Below, piece after piece: positions 1-7,650 of a stretch of 15,430 bases of DNA. How positions within the stretch are numbered: the stretch's first letter is position 1; the number at the start of each line of letters is the position of its first letter. This DNA comes from UBA5941 sp021824385. GTDB taxonomy: Bacteria; Patescibacteriota; Microgenomatia; UBA8517. The notes beneath the pieces were generated by a model that was not told the DNA's origin, ran no database searches, and was given only the letters and a program-made list of their open reading frames with translations. A program made the translations under genes and the position numbers. The DNA lies in assembly GCA_027347685.1 (NCBI GenBank), contig DAIEQM010000057.1, forward strand, positions 1-15,430, read 5' to 3'.

Positions 1-335
1 AGTTCCAAGTTGAGCTCTTTCATTCCCATGTCAAACGGCATCTCGTGCGAAGCATGAAGAATTTCAACTCTTTCAACCTGAATTTCTATTTTTCCGGTCG
101 GAATTTCAAGATTAATTAATTTTTCAGGACGAGCGGCCACGGTGCCAAATACACGAACTGCACTTTCAGTTGAAAGCTTTGGGAGATTCTGACCAATGCA
201 TTGAACAATACCTGTTCGATCGCGAAGATCAAAGAATGTTAACTTTCCGTGATCTCGAACTGTATGAACCCACCCTTCAAGGACAATTGCCTTCGAAAGA
301 GCCTCGGATGTGTCTCCAATGAGCGTACGTTTCAT
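1..335 (-). CDS. aspS: Aspartyl-tRNA synthetase, N-terminal part (cut by window edge)
   Basis: Class II aminoacyl-tRNA synthetase that charges tRNA with aspartate, or tRNA(Asp) and tRNA(Asn) if non-discriminating. Only the first 111 codons lie in the window, and they form the anticodon-binding OB fold. The diagnostic stretch is GWVHTVRDHGKLTFFDLRDR (residues about 21-40), followed by GIVQCIG and, further on, IPTGKIEIQVERVEIL, the usual AspRS order; MPFDMGMKELNL near the cut leads toward the catalytic domain. The catalytic motifs are outside the window, so AspRS versus the related AsnRS is judged from the OB fold alone. The ATG at 333-335 follows an extended -10 box by exactly 6 nt and has no Shine-Dalgarno. 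The gene lies 15 nt downstream of the RelA/SpoT stop on the same strand but appears to have its own promoter. Confidence 0.85.
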   Translation of the reverse strand, partial: MKRTLIGDTSEALSKAIVLEGWVHTVRDHGKLTFFDLRDRTGIVQCIGQNLPKLSTESAVRVFGTVAARPEKLINLEIPTGKIEIQVERVEILHASHEMPFDMGMKELNLE

Positions 336-341
336 GGGGCT

Positions 342-350
342 AGTATACCA
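342..350 (-). promoter_or_regulatory. Extended -10 promoter of aspS (predicted leaderless)
   Basis: On the minus strand this reads TGGTATACT: the -10 hexamer TATACT with a TGN extension. Six nucleotides separate the hexamer from the aspS ATG, so the usual +1 falls on the A of ATG. No convincing -35 is visible in the upstream RelA/SpoT 3' end. Confidence 0.55.
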
Positions 351-1853
351 TTATTTTTTGTGAAGGAAACGGTTTATCTGACGCCTTGCTGTTGTTGTGA
401 CAACAGTCTCAAGCCAGTGACGACTGGGCTCATGCATGTTTTTTGCTTTCAAAATTTCAACCACATCTCCGCTCTTCAGTTGATGAGTAAGCGGAACAAT
501 TTTTCCATTCACTTTAGCGCCAGCAATATAAAACCCTAAGTTTGTATGCACTGCAAATGCAAAGTCAACGGGAGTTGCACCCTGGGGCAAATCAAATACA
601 TCTCCTTTCGGAGAAAACACGAAATTTCTGTGTTGAAATGCATCAAATTTAACTGCTTTCAAAAACTCCTCCGAGTCGGTTATTTGCTCCTGCCACGAAA
701 CCAGTTCTTTCACCCAAGTAAGTTTTTTTGTGGAATCGGTGGCCTTTCCACTTTCGAGAAGTGAGTCTTTAACACCTTGGCTTTTTGCTTCAGAATACGC
801 CCAATGGGCTGCTGCTCCATGCTCGGCCTCTTCATGCATTTCGAAGGTTCTAATTTGCACTTCTACAATACGTCCCTCTGGTCCAAACACTTTCGTGTGA
901 ATGGAGCGGTAGCCATTTGGTTTTGGTTGAGCAATAAAGTCAGAAATTCCAATACTCGGAACCGGTTTATACAGCGAATGAACAATTCCAAGAGCCGCAT
1001 AACAGTCGGAAACCCGATCAACCAAAACTCGAAGCGCCACAATATCATGAATTTTCTCAAAGTCTCCCTTTATTTCAGGTCGTTCCAGTTTTTTCCATAA
1101 CGAATATAAATGTTTCTGTCTGCCCAATACTGTTCCGCCAATTTCTTCCCTTTTGAGAAGTGCAAGAATTTCTGACATCATTTTTTCAGTATGTTCGGTC
1201 GAAGAAATATAATATTTTTTAGACTCAGTAAGGACATGTTTATATTTATCCGGGTACAAGTAGGGGAACGATAAATCTTCAAGCTGTGCCTTCACAAGCC
1301 CCATACCAAGTCGCTCTGAAAGTGGGGCAAATATTTCTAACGTTTCGCGTGCGATCTTATGCTGCTTTTCAGGGGGGAGCGCTGCTAACGTTTGCATGTT
1401 GTGCATCCGGTCTGCAAGTTTCACAAACACAACACGGAGGTCATGAGCCATAACCAAAATCATTTTTCGGAGAGACTCAACAAACATATCTTCATGGCTT
1501 CCCTTTAGTCGAAGTCCTGAAACGGTTGTTACGCCACTCACGAGCGTGGCAATTTCGTCTCCGAAATTCGCCTGTAGGTCCTCAGGAGTTGCACCGCCGT
1601 CTTCCACCGTATCGTGGAGGAGTCCTGCAACAATCGTTGTCGCGTCCAAATGCCAGTCAGACAAAAGAATTGCCGTTCGAAGGGGGTGGGTTATTTACAA
1701 ATCGCCATTCTTCCGAAGATGGTCACCATGCGAAAGTTTTGCAAATTCCCATGCACGAGAGAGTAGATCGAGATCACTTTTCTTTTTGAAGGTGTTTGCG
1801 AGTTTTTGATACTCTTTTTCCAGGGTTGTTTGTGTTTGTGTCATGAGTGTCAT
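351..1853 (-). pseudogene. relA: RelA/SpoT-type (p)ppGpp synthetase/hydrolase, interrupted by an in-frame TAA
   Basis: Alarmone enzyme of the stringent response. Read in one frame from ATG 1851-1853 it is 500 codons, but codon 53 is TAA. Before the stop: SRAWEFAKLSHGDHLRKNGDL. After it, with no frame change: ITHPLRTAILLSDW, then the hydrolase motif HDTVED (about 80-85), a synthetase domain with GRQKHLYSLWKK and DFIAQPKPNGYRSIHT, EVQIRTFEMHEEAEHG, and a TGS domain (VFSPKGDVFDLPQGATPVDF). The C-terminal regulatory region (helical, zinc-finger and ACT modules) is absent, so the protein is short for the family. The stop replaces the residue that is usually Tyr in the GEPYIxHP stretch, three codons before a metal-binding His of the HD site. 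After the stop the first possible start is a TTG (1662-1664), already past that His, so reinitiation there would lose part of the hydrolase site. The gene overlaps the recJ 3' end by 80 nt. It may be a real nonsense mutation, a sequence error or readthrough. Confidence 0.8.
1695..1697 (-). other. In-frame TAA inside the RelA/SpoT HD domain
   Basis: The codons around it on the minus strand are GGC GAT TTG TAA ATA ACC CAC CCC. Both flanks match the RelA family in the same frame, so this is a single-codon nonsense and not a frameshift. TAT or TAC (Tyr) is the expected codon. Confidence 0.85.
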
Positions 1854-3459
1854 TTAGGTGAAAATCTCGAATGAGTAGTTGAATGCTTGTTCTCCCATTC
1901 CAGCTATTTTCATCAATACTATACACTACATCAAGTAAGGAACCTACTTTGGGCACCGCCTCTTGTGATTTTATACGAAACAAGAGCCCGTCAAAAGATT
2001 TATTTTGACTGGTTAGTGTGAGTTTTGCGTGTTCCCGGCTTTTACCCATAAACCGAACGTCTGAAACCACTACACCCTCACTCACAAAAAGTGGTTTTGG
2101 ATTTCCAATACCAAATGGTTCGAGCTCTTTAAGCTGCCTAAAAAGAGGCTCTGAAATAGTAGGGAATGGAATTTCGCAATCAATTTTCAGGTGTCTGGTA
2201 AAGAGTTCTGGTGCAATGCTATTAGCGACATATTCAGAGAAAACCTTCAGAAATTCTTCGAGCCGTGTATTTTCAATGGTAAAGCCAGCAGCCATTTCAT
2301 GCCCTCCCACATTTATAAACATATCTTCAAAAACTCGGAGTGCGTTCGTTATATGAAATCCAGTTATTGAACGTGCAGAACCCTTGGTAACTTTTTCGGA
2401 CTTTGAAAAAACAATAGCAGGTAGGCCTGACTCTTCAACCAGCTTTCCTGCTGCAAGACCAATCACCCCTTCGTGGTATTCACCAACCACCAGAACAATT
2501 TTCCCCTGAGCTTCAGGGTCTCTTCGAGCCTCATCTAAAACGTTTGTGGTAATCTGTTGTCGTTGAATGTTAAGAGAATTAAGCTTGGAAGCAATTTCTC
2601 GAGCCTTATGTATGTCTTTGGTGCATAAAAGACGAACTACATCTATTGCATTTGAAAGTCTTCCAGCAGCATTTATTCGTGGACCCAATACATAGCCTAT
2701 TTCATAGGTGCCCACTTCTCGCAAAACAATCTCCGCATTCTCACACAAAGCGTTTACCCCAATGTTTTTTGATTTTCTCAAGGCTGCTATTCCATGATAA
2801 GCAAATGACCGGTTTATTCCAGTTAGCTTCATTTGGTCTGCAATTGTCGCTATCCCCACTAAATCCAGACCTGCATCAATATTTTTGCTATCAAATTCAC
2901 GAGACAGGCACCAGGCAAGGGCAGTTCCACACATTGTCGTAGAATGCACCAATGCGTCGGCCTTATTTTCATGCGAGGCCTCGTGATGGTCGGTTACCAC
3001 TACCACAATTCCCCGAGCTTGAGCTTCTTTTATAGCTTCGTGAGCCACAATACCATTATCAACGGAAATAAGGAGTTTAATGTCGGGGTGCTGAGTGCAT
3101 ATTTGGTCAAGCCCTGAAATAGTCATTCCATATCCGTCACGGAATCGATCTGGTATAAATGGAAATACGGTAAGCCCAAAATTATGAAGGGACATCCACA
3201 AAAGTGCAGTCGCACAGGTGCCATCAACATCATAGTCTCCATAAATTACAACGGTTTCACCTTTTTCTTTTGCATCTTTTATTAATGTAACAGCTTTGTT
3301 CAATTGAACTTTTGAAATTTCAAGCGCTTTTAAAGAATAAGTACTCGGGTGTGGCGGATGGAGAAATTCTGCAATATCAGTTATTCCTCTATTTCTGAGA
3401 ATCGATTCTACAATATCTTTAGGATTTTTATCCCCTACTTCCCACTTGTTAAGCAACAT
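1774..3459 (-). CDS. recJ: Single-stranded-DNA-specific exonuclease RecJ
   Basis: 5'-3' single-strand DNA exonuclease of the DHH phosphoesterase family, used in recombinational and mismatch or base-excision repair. The 561-aa product shows the DHH motifs in order: VVIYGDYDVDGTCATALL (DxD motif), ISVDNGI, VVVTDHHEA (DHH), LDLVGIATIADQM, GPRINAAGRLSNA, then a DHHA1-like domain with EYHEGVIGLAAGKL and the glycine-rich VGGHEMAAGF, followed by an OB-like C-terminal region ending near WNGRTSIQLLIRDF. The last 26 or so residues are a polar tail encoded where the gene overlaps the RelA/SpoT start by 80 nt. The ATG at 3457-3459 follows a TAGAAT box by 5 nt and lacks a Shine-Dalgarno. It is divergent from cca. 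Confidence 0.93.
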   Translation of the reverse strand: MLLNKWEVGDKNPKDIVESILRNRGITDIAEFLHPPHPSTYSLKALEISKVQLNKAVTLIKDAKEKGETVVIYGDYDVDGTCATALLWMSLHNFGLTVFPFIPDRFRDGYGMTISGLDQICTQHPDIKLLISVDNGIVAHEAIKEAQARGIVVVVTDHHEASHENKADALVHSTTMCGTALAWCLSREFDSKNIDAGLDLVGIATIADQMKLTGINRSFAYHGIAALRKSKNIGVNALCENAEIVLREVGTYEIGYVLGPRINAAGRLSNAIDVVRLLCTKDIHKAREIASKLNSLNIQRQQITTNVLDEARRDPEAQGKIVLVVGEYHEGVIGLAAGKLVEESGLPAIVFSKSEKVTKGSARSITGFHITNALRVFEDMFINVGGHEMAAGFTIENTRLEEFLKVFSEYVANSIAPELFTRHLKIDCEIPFPTISEPLFRQLKELEPFGIGNPKPLFVSEGVVVSDVRFMGKSREHAKLTLTSQNKSFDGLLFRIKSQEAVPKVGSLLDVVYSIDENSWNGRTSIQLLIRDFHLNDTHDTNTNNPGKRVSKTRKHLQKEK

Positions 3460-3464
3460 GGCTC

Positions 3465-3470
3465 ATTCTA
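3465..3470 (-). promoter_or_regulatory. -10 box of recJ (predicted leaderless)
   Basis: The minus strand reads TAGAAT, preceded by CGG, and 5 nt later comes the recJ ATG. A weak -35-like TTCATG sits at 17-nt spacing (3488-3493) and covers the cca start codon. The box lies within 10 nt of the opposing cca -10. Confidence 0.45.
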
Positions 3471-3473
3471 CCG

Positions 3474-3479
3474 TATAAT
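3474..3479 (+). promoter_or_regulatory. -10 box of cca (predicted near-leaderless)
   Basis: Perfect TATAAT on the plus strand, 9 nt before the cca ATG at 3489. The expected +1 lies 3 nt before that ATG. No good -35 is present at 16-18 nt, since that DNA is the recJ start region. Confidence 0.5.
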
Positions 3480-3488
3480 GTGATTATC

Positions 3489-4823
3489 ATGAAGTTTCCT
3501 GATGAAATACATCGTATTTTTAACAGTTTTGCCGAAAATGGGTACGATATCTATCTTGTGGGAGGAGCGGTGCGCGATATGGTTATGGGAAAGACGGTAC
3601 ACGACTGGGACTTTACAACAAACGCCACACCAGAGCAAATTCAAGCTTTGTTCCCTGATAGTTTTTATAACAACATCTTTGGAACCGTTGGAATTCCTCC
3701 GAAAGATTCAACTTTTGATCCACACGAGATTACCACATATAGAACAGAACGTGAGTATTCTGACTTTCGGCGACCAGATACGGTTTCTTGGGGGAAAACA
3801 CTGGAAGAAGACTTAGCACGTCGTGATTTCACCATAAATGCTATGGCTATGGACAATAAGGGGGTTATCACTGATCCATGGGGTGGTCTTAGGGCAATTG
3901 AAGGCAAACAAATTTGTGCAGTAGGCAACCCGATAGAGCGATTTGCGGAAGACGCACTTCGGCTCATGCGCGCCGTCAGAATTGCTACACAACTTGGGTT
4001 CACTATCGAAAAACACACACGAGAAGCAATTCAAACACACGCACCACTGATTCACAAAATTGCGGCAGAACGAGTAAGAGATGAACTCATGAAAATTTTT
4101 GCCTCAAGTGACCCGGTTCATGGTATTGAACTATTGCGCGAAACACATCTCCTCAATGAGATCTTGCCTGAGCTTGAAATGGCATTTGGAGTGGAGCAAA
4201 AGTCACCTCAACGGCATCACATTTATGATGTTGGTACCCACTTACTCATGGCACTCAAAGAATGTAAGTCACCAGATCCACTCGTACGCTTTGCGACACT
4301 GCTTCATGACATCGGAAAACCGAGCACCTTTAAAAAACAAGACAATGGAGTTCTTACTTTTTATAATCATGAGGTTGTGGGAAGCCGTATGGCAAATAAT
4401 ATTATGAAGCGCCTCAAGTTTTCCAAAGCCGACACCGAAAAAATGTTTAAACTCGTGCGCTTCCACCAATTTACCGTTGATGAGCATCAAACCGATTCTG
4501 CAATAAGGCGATTTATCCGAAATGTAGGGGTAGAAAACATTGAAGATATGCTTACGCTTCGAGTAGCAGACAGGCTTGGAGGAGGCGCCCGAGAAACCAG
4601 TTGGCGGCTTGAAGAATTTAAGGCGCGACTTTTAGAGGTTCAAAAAGAGCCTTTTTCAATTCGCGATCTAAAGATAAACGGATCTGATGTAATGGAAACA
4701 CTCAATATTCAACCAGGAAAAGAAGTTGGTGAAATTTTGCAAAAATTATTTAAGAAGGTTGAACAAAAACAAATTGAAAATGAGAGAGAAACACTACTTC
4801 AGGCAATCAAACAGTTGAATTGA
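3489..4823 (+). CDS. cca: CCA-adding tRNA nucleotidyltransferase with HD domain
   Basis: Class II nucleotidyltransferase that builds or repairs the 3'-CCA end of tRNAs without a nucleic-acid template. The N-terminal catalytic head shows LVGGAVRDMVMGK (GGxVRD hinge) and the two catalytic Asp in HDWDFTTNATPEQ, then RRDFTINAMA, then the nucleotide-selecting region EDALRLMRAVRIATQLGF. A second half carries an HD domain with LLHDIGKPST. At 444 aa it has the length of HD-containing CCA/poly(A) polymerase family members; motifs alone cannot fully exclude a poly(A) polymerase or A-adding enzyme. An in-frame GTG at 3480 would add three residues, but ATG 3489 fits the -10 spacing and aligns with MKFPDEIHRIF. 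It converges with secF, with 2 nt between the stops. Confidence 0.92.
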   Translation: MKFPDEIHRIFNSFAENGYDIYLVGGAVRDMVMGKTVHDWDFTTNATPEQIQALFPDSFYNNIFGTVGIPPKDSTFDPHEITTYRTEREYSDFRRPDTVSWGKTLEEDLARRDFTINAMAMDNKGVITDPWGGLRAIEGKQICAVGNPIERFAEDALRLMRAVRIATQLGFTIEKHTREAIQTHAPLIHKIAAERVRDELMKIFASSDPVHGIELLRETHLLNEILPELEMAFGVEQKSPQRHHIYDVGTHLLMALKECKSPDPLVRFATLLHDIGKPSTFKKQDNGVLTFYNHEVVGSRMANNIMKRLKFSKADTEKMFKLVRFHQFTVDEHQTDSAIRRFIRNVGVENIEDMLTLRVADRLGGGARETSWRLEEFKARLLEVQKEPFSIRDLKINGSDVMETLNIQPGKEVGEILQKLFKKVEQKQIENERETLLQAIKQLN

Positions 4824-4825
4824 AT

Positions 4826-5731
4826 TTATTTCTTCTTAAATTTTTTCTCTAAGTGCTCCCATGTGACTAAAACTGGAACTGCCACAAACGGTGAAGAATA
4901 GGTGCCCGAAATTGTTCCAACCAAAAGTGCCACCGCAAACCAGCGAATGGTATTCCCTCCAAAGGCTGCAAGACAAACAAGCATAATAATAATAGTAAGT
5001 GAATTGAAAAACGAACGACGCATGGTTTCTGACAATGCTCGATTTGCTACTTCAGAAACGGAACCTCCATGCTTTCTTCTAATTTCGCGAATTCGGTCGT
5101 ATACAACAATCGTGTCATGCACCGAAAATGACAATATAGTAAGAAGTGCTGTTACAAATAAATAATCAACTTCCGCTCCAAAGAAATGACCGAACAGTGC
5201 AAAAAGCCCAATTACCACGAACGCATCATGAAATGTAGCAATAGTGGCACTTAATCCAAACTTCAAACTCTTAAACTGATATGCAATCCAGAGAAGGATC
5301 GCGAGAGCCGAAATCAGAATTGCATAAAATGTTTTTTGTAAGAGTTCCCGCGAGAGTGACGGTCCCACTTGTTCAAAACTCAAAAGGGCTGAGCCTTCTC
5401 CACCCAACTTTGACATTGCTTCTCCTATGTTCTCTTTTTGTGTTTCATCTATTTGTCCAAGTTTCAAATCAAAAATATTATTTGGACTCTGTACAATGCT
5501 ATTTATTTCTATTTTCTTTTCGTGAAGTGCATTTTTTATTGCATCTGGCGTTACTTCTTTTGCAAATTTGTACTCAATATTAGTTCCACCTGCAAAATCA
5601 ATTCCTAAAACAAACTGCCACTTCAAGATACTAAAAACACCTACTGCAATAACAAATAGTGAAAGGCCAAAATAAAACGGTCTAAACTTCATCCAATTAA
5701 ACTGAGTGTTTTGATCAATTGTTTTCTTCAT
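4826..5731 (-). CDS. secF: Protein translocase subunit SecF
   Basis: Inner-membrane RND-like subunit that works with SecD to drive late steps of Sec-dependent export using the proton motive force. It is 301 aa, with a first membrane helix at about residues 18-36, the SecF signature GIDFAGGTNIEY just after it, a small extracytoplasmic domain, then five C-terminal membrane segments containing FSVHDTIVVYDRIRE, the SecF/SecD fourth-helix region. The tail is basic (EKKFKKK). The ATG lies 3 nt after the secD stop and has no Shine-Dalgarno, so translation is probably coupled. It is the last gene of the operon and ends 2 nt from the convergent cca stop. I see no hairpin terminator between them. Confidence 0.95.
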   Translation of the reverse strand: MKKTIDQNTQFNWMKFRPFYFGLSLFVIAVGVFSILKWQFVLGIDFAGGTNIEYKFAKEVTPDAIKNALHEKKIEINSIVQSPNNIFDLKLGQIDETQKENIGEAMSKLGGEGSALLSFEQVGPSLSRELLQKTFYAILISALAILLWIAYQFKSLKFGLSATIATFHDAFVVIGLFALFGHFFGAEVDYLFVTALLTILSFSVHDTIVVYDRIREIRRKHGGSVSEVANRALSETMRRSFFNSLTIIIMLVCLAAFGGNTIRWFAVALLVGTISGTYSSPFVAVPVLVTWEHLEKKFKKK

Positions 5732-5734
5732 AAT

Positions 5735-7015
5735 TTATTTACGTATAAAAAATCGTAATAGATTTCGTGTTACAAACAGAGAGGTAAACAAGCTAATGGC
5801 AATTCCCAAAGCTAATGTATAAGCAAATCCTCTCACCGGCCCTGATGTATTCAAAAAAGGCCAATCAAGGGGATTTGCCAATACAAATGCAGTAACAATC
5901 GTTGCCACGTTTGCGTCACGAATTGAATGCCAAGCTCTGCCAAATGCGACTTCTAATGCATGCGCCGTGGGAAGTTCTTTCTTCTTTTCCTCCCGGAAAC
6001 GTTCAAAAATTAAAATATTCGCGTCGACTGCCATACCAACTGACAACAAAAATCCAGTAATTCCTGGAAGCGTTACGACAATCGGAATAAGTTTATAAAG
6101 TGAAAGTGAAATGACTGCAAAAATAAGAAGTGCAATATCTGCAAATATTCCCAATTTTCCATATACCAAAAGCATAAAAAGAAGAACCAAAACAACGCCA
6201 ACGACTCCCGCTTTTACACTCTGTTGAATAGCGGCAGTTCCGAGTGTGGCGCCAATGGTACGCTCTTCGATGAGTTTAACGGGAATTGGAAGCGCTCCGG
6301 CATTGAGTTGTACTGCAAGTTGAGTTGCTTGTTCTTCTGTAAAAGAACCACTAATTTGTGCTGCCCCCTCAGAAATTTTTTCGTTTACGACAGGAGCGGA
6401 AACTACTTGTCCATCGAGAACAATCGGAATAACTTTTCCGATATTTTTTGTAGTCAAGTCAGCAAATTTTTTGGCTCCCTCATCGGTGAAAGTAAGAGAC
6501 ACAACAGGCTTCCCGCCAACTCTATCAAAATTGAGTTGAGCACTTTTAAGATCAGCACCAGTAAGGTTTGTCTTCTTTAACGTTTGTCCATCAACTTCCA
6601 TAAACTCCAGTTGTGCAGTTTGTCCCACAACTGATATAGCTTGCTTGGTGTCAGAAACTCCCGGGAGCTCTACGATTACTCGATCTTTTCCTTCAAATCG
6701 TGATAGAAGTACGTTACTTTCAGAGACACCAAATAAATTGACTCTTCTCTCAATGACATTTTGAAGCGATGACAGTGCCTCTTGTCTTCTAGCTGCATCC
6801 AGTTGTGAAGTATCAGCTTCAAAAGTAAGTCGAGCCCCTCCCACTAAATCAAGCCCCAAGAGAAGCGGTCTATTTAAAAATGCTTTGTGAAGAGTCTGGT
6901 TTACATTGACATGAGGAAGGTTGATCGAAACGGGAATTGACTCAGGAACGGAAATATAGGTAGCAAATAGCGTGACAACCAAAATAAATAGCAATTTCAG
7001 TTTTATATGCTTCAT
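5735..7015 (-). CDS. secD: Protein translocase subunit SecD
   Basis: Partner of SecF in the SecDF complex. The 426-aa protein has an N-terminal helix (about residues 7-22), the motif LLGLDLVGGARLTF (about 51-64), a periplasmic-type P1 domain reduced in length relative to proteobacterial SecD, and a C-terminal block of membrane helices with SVGMAVDANILIFERFREE, the conserved SecD motif. The compact P1 domain resembles Gram-positive and CPR forms. It starts 5 nt after the stop of the wHTH/NTase gene; a weak GGAT lies upstream of the ATG but there is no clear Shine-Dalgarno. It is transcribed with secF. Confidence 0.95.
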   Translation of the reverse strand: MKHIKLKLLFILVVTLFATYISVPESIPVSINLPHVNVNQTLHKAFLNRPLLLGLDLVGGARLTFEADTSQLDAARRQEALSSLQNVIERRVNLFGVSESNVLLSRFEGKDRVIVELPGVSDTKQAISVVGQTAQLEFMEVDGQTLKKTNLTGADLKSAQLNFDRVGGKPVVSLTFTDEGAKKFADLTTKNIGKVIPIVLDGQVVSAPVVNEKISEGAAQISGSFTEEQATQLAVQLNAGALPIPVKLIEERTIGATLGTAAIQQSVKAGVVGVVLVLLFMLLVYGKLGIFADIALLIFAVISLSLYKLIPIVVTLPGITGFLLSVGMAVDANILIFERFREEKKKELPTAHALEVAFGRAWHSIRDANVATIVTAFVLANPLDWPFLNTSGPVRGFAYTLALGIAISLFTSLFVTRNLLRFFIRK

Positions 7016-7020
7016 AGTCG

Positions 7021-7605
7021 TTATCCAATGAGAGTTTCTTCATCTCCAATAATCATCACGCGACTTCCGGCTAAGATACCGAGAAGAAATGGGTCGCGCC
7101 GCTTTTTTCGAAAATCAAATTCATCGCGACTCATAACAGTGTAGTTTATTTCTCTTCCACGCTTACTTTCTTCTGCTCTAATTATGGTGGCAAGTTCGGG
7201 CAACACCACTTCTCCTATCACCAAAATATCAACTTCGTCATCTTTCTTTCGGTCTTTATATCGTGCAAACTTTCCACTAAACATAATGTGGTTTAGTTTC
7301 CCCAGTTTTGACTTATTGGAAATTATGGACAATCCGAGGCCCGTGTTTTTGGCAACGAGCGAAATGAGATCTCCATACATTGGGTAATCACTTCGAACCC
7401 AATAGTACACCCGGTTCCCCCGTTGCTCTTTTTTTAATATCCCTGCTTCTTCAAGCCGTGAAAGCTCACGCCTAACGGCATTTATTTCTTCTTTTACCTC
7501 ACGCACAACAGCCCTCACGTGATACAGTTCATTTGGATTGCCAAAGAACAGCTCCAGAAGTTTAATTCGTACTTTTGATGTAACAATGTCTCCTAAGTCT
7601 GCCAT
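7021..7605 (-). CDS. Winged-helix DNA-binding protein with degenerate nucleotidyltransferase-like domain
   Basis: 194 aa in two parts. Residues about 1-70 look like a winged helix: KVRIKLLELFFGN, then VREVKEEINAVRRELSRLEEAG as recognition region and a wing with GNRVYYWV. Residues about 100-190 resemble a MNT-type polymerase-beta nucleotidyltransferase fold, with a hydrophobic strand before SGKFA (about 110-114) and DEVDILVIGE (about 123-132). The usual GS motif is read here as SG, and the first acidic position of the DxD pair is shifted, so catalysis is doubtful. It is probably a regulator or a nucleotide/RNA-sensing protein. The start is 45 nt after the DUF3048 stop without an obvious promoter, and it ends 5 nt before secD, so it likely shares that operon. 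The exact role is unknown. Confidence 0.7.
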   Translation of the reverse strand: MADLGDIVTSKVRIKLLELFFGNPNELYHVRAVVREVKEEINAVRRELSRLEEAGILKKEQRGNRVYYWVRSDYPMYGDLISLVAKNTGLGLSIISNKSKLGKLNHIMFSGKFARYKDRKKDDEVDILVIGEVVLPELATIIRAEESKRGREINYTVMSRDEFDFRKKRRDPFLLGILAGSRVMIIGDEETLIG

Positions 7606-7650
7606 AATTTTTTTGTGGGGCAGGCAGTACTTTCCAATCCTAACACTTTC

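Noticed and set aside
351..1664. Treating the open part after the stop as a complete RelA gene starting at 1664
   Set aside because: The start would be a TTG inside a conserved stretch. RelA homology continues in the same frame upstream through the TAA to ATG 1853.
1526..1809. Plus-strand open frames over the RelA break (two of 87 codons)
   Set aside because: They are antisense to conserved RelA and RecJ coding sequence and show no recognisable protein features.
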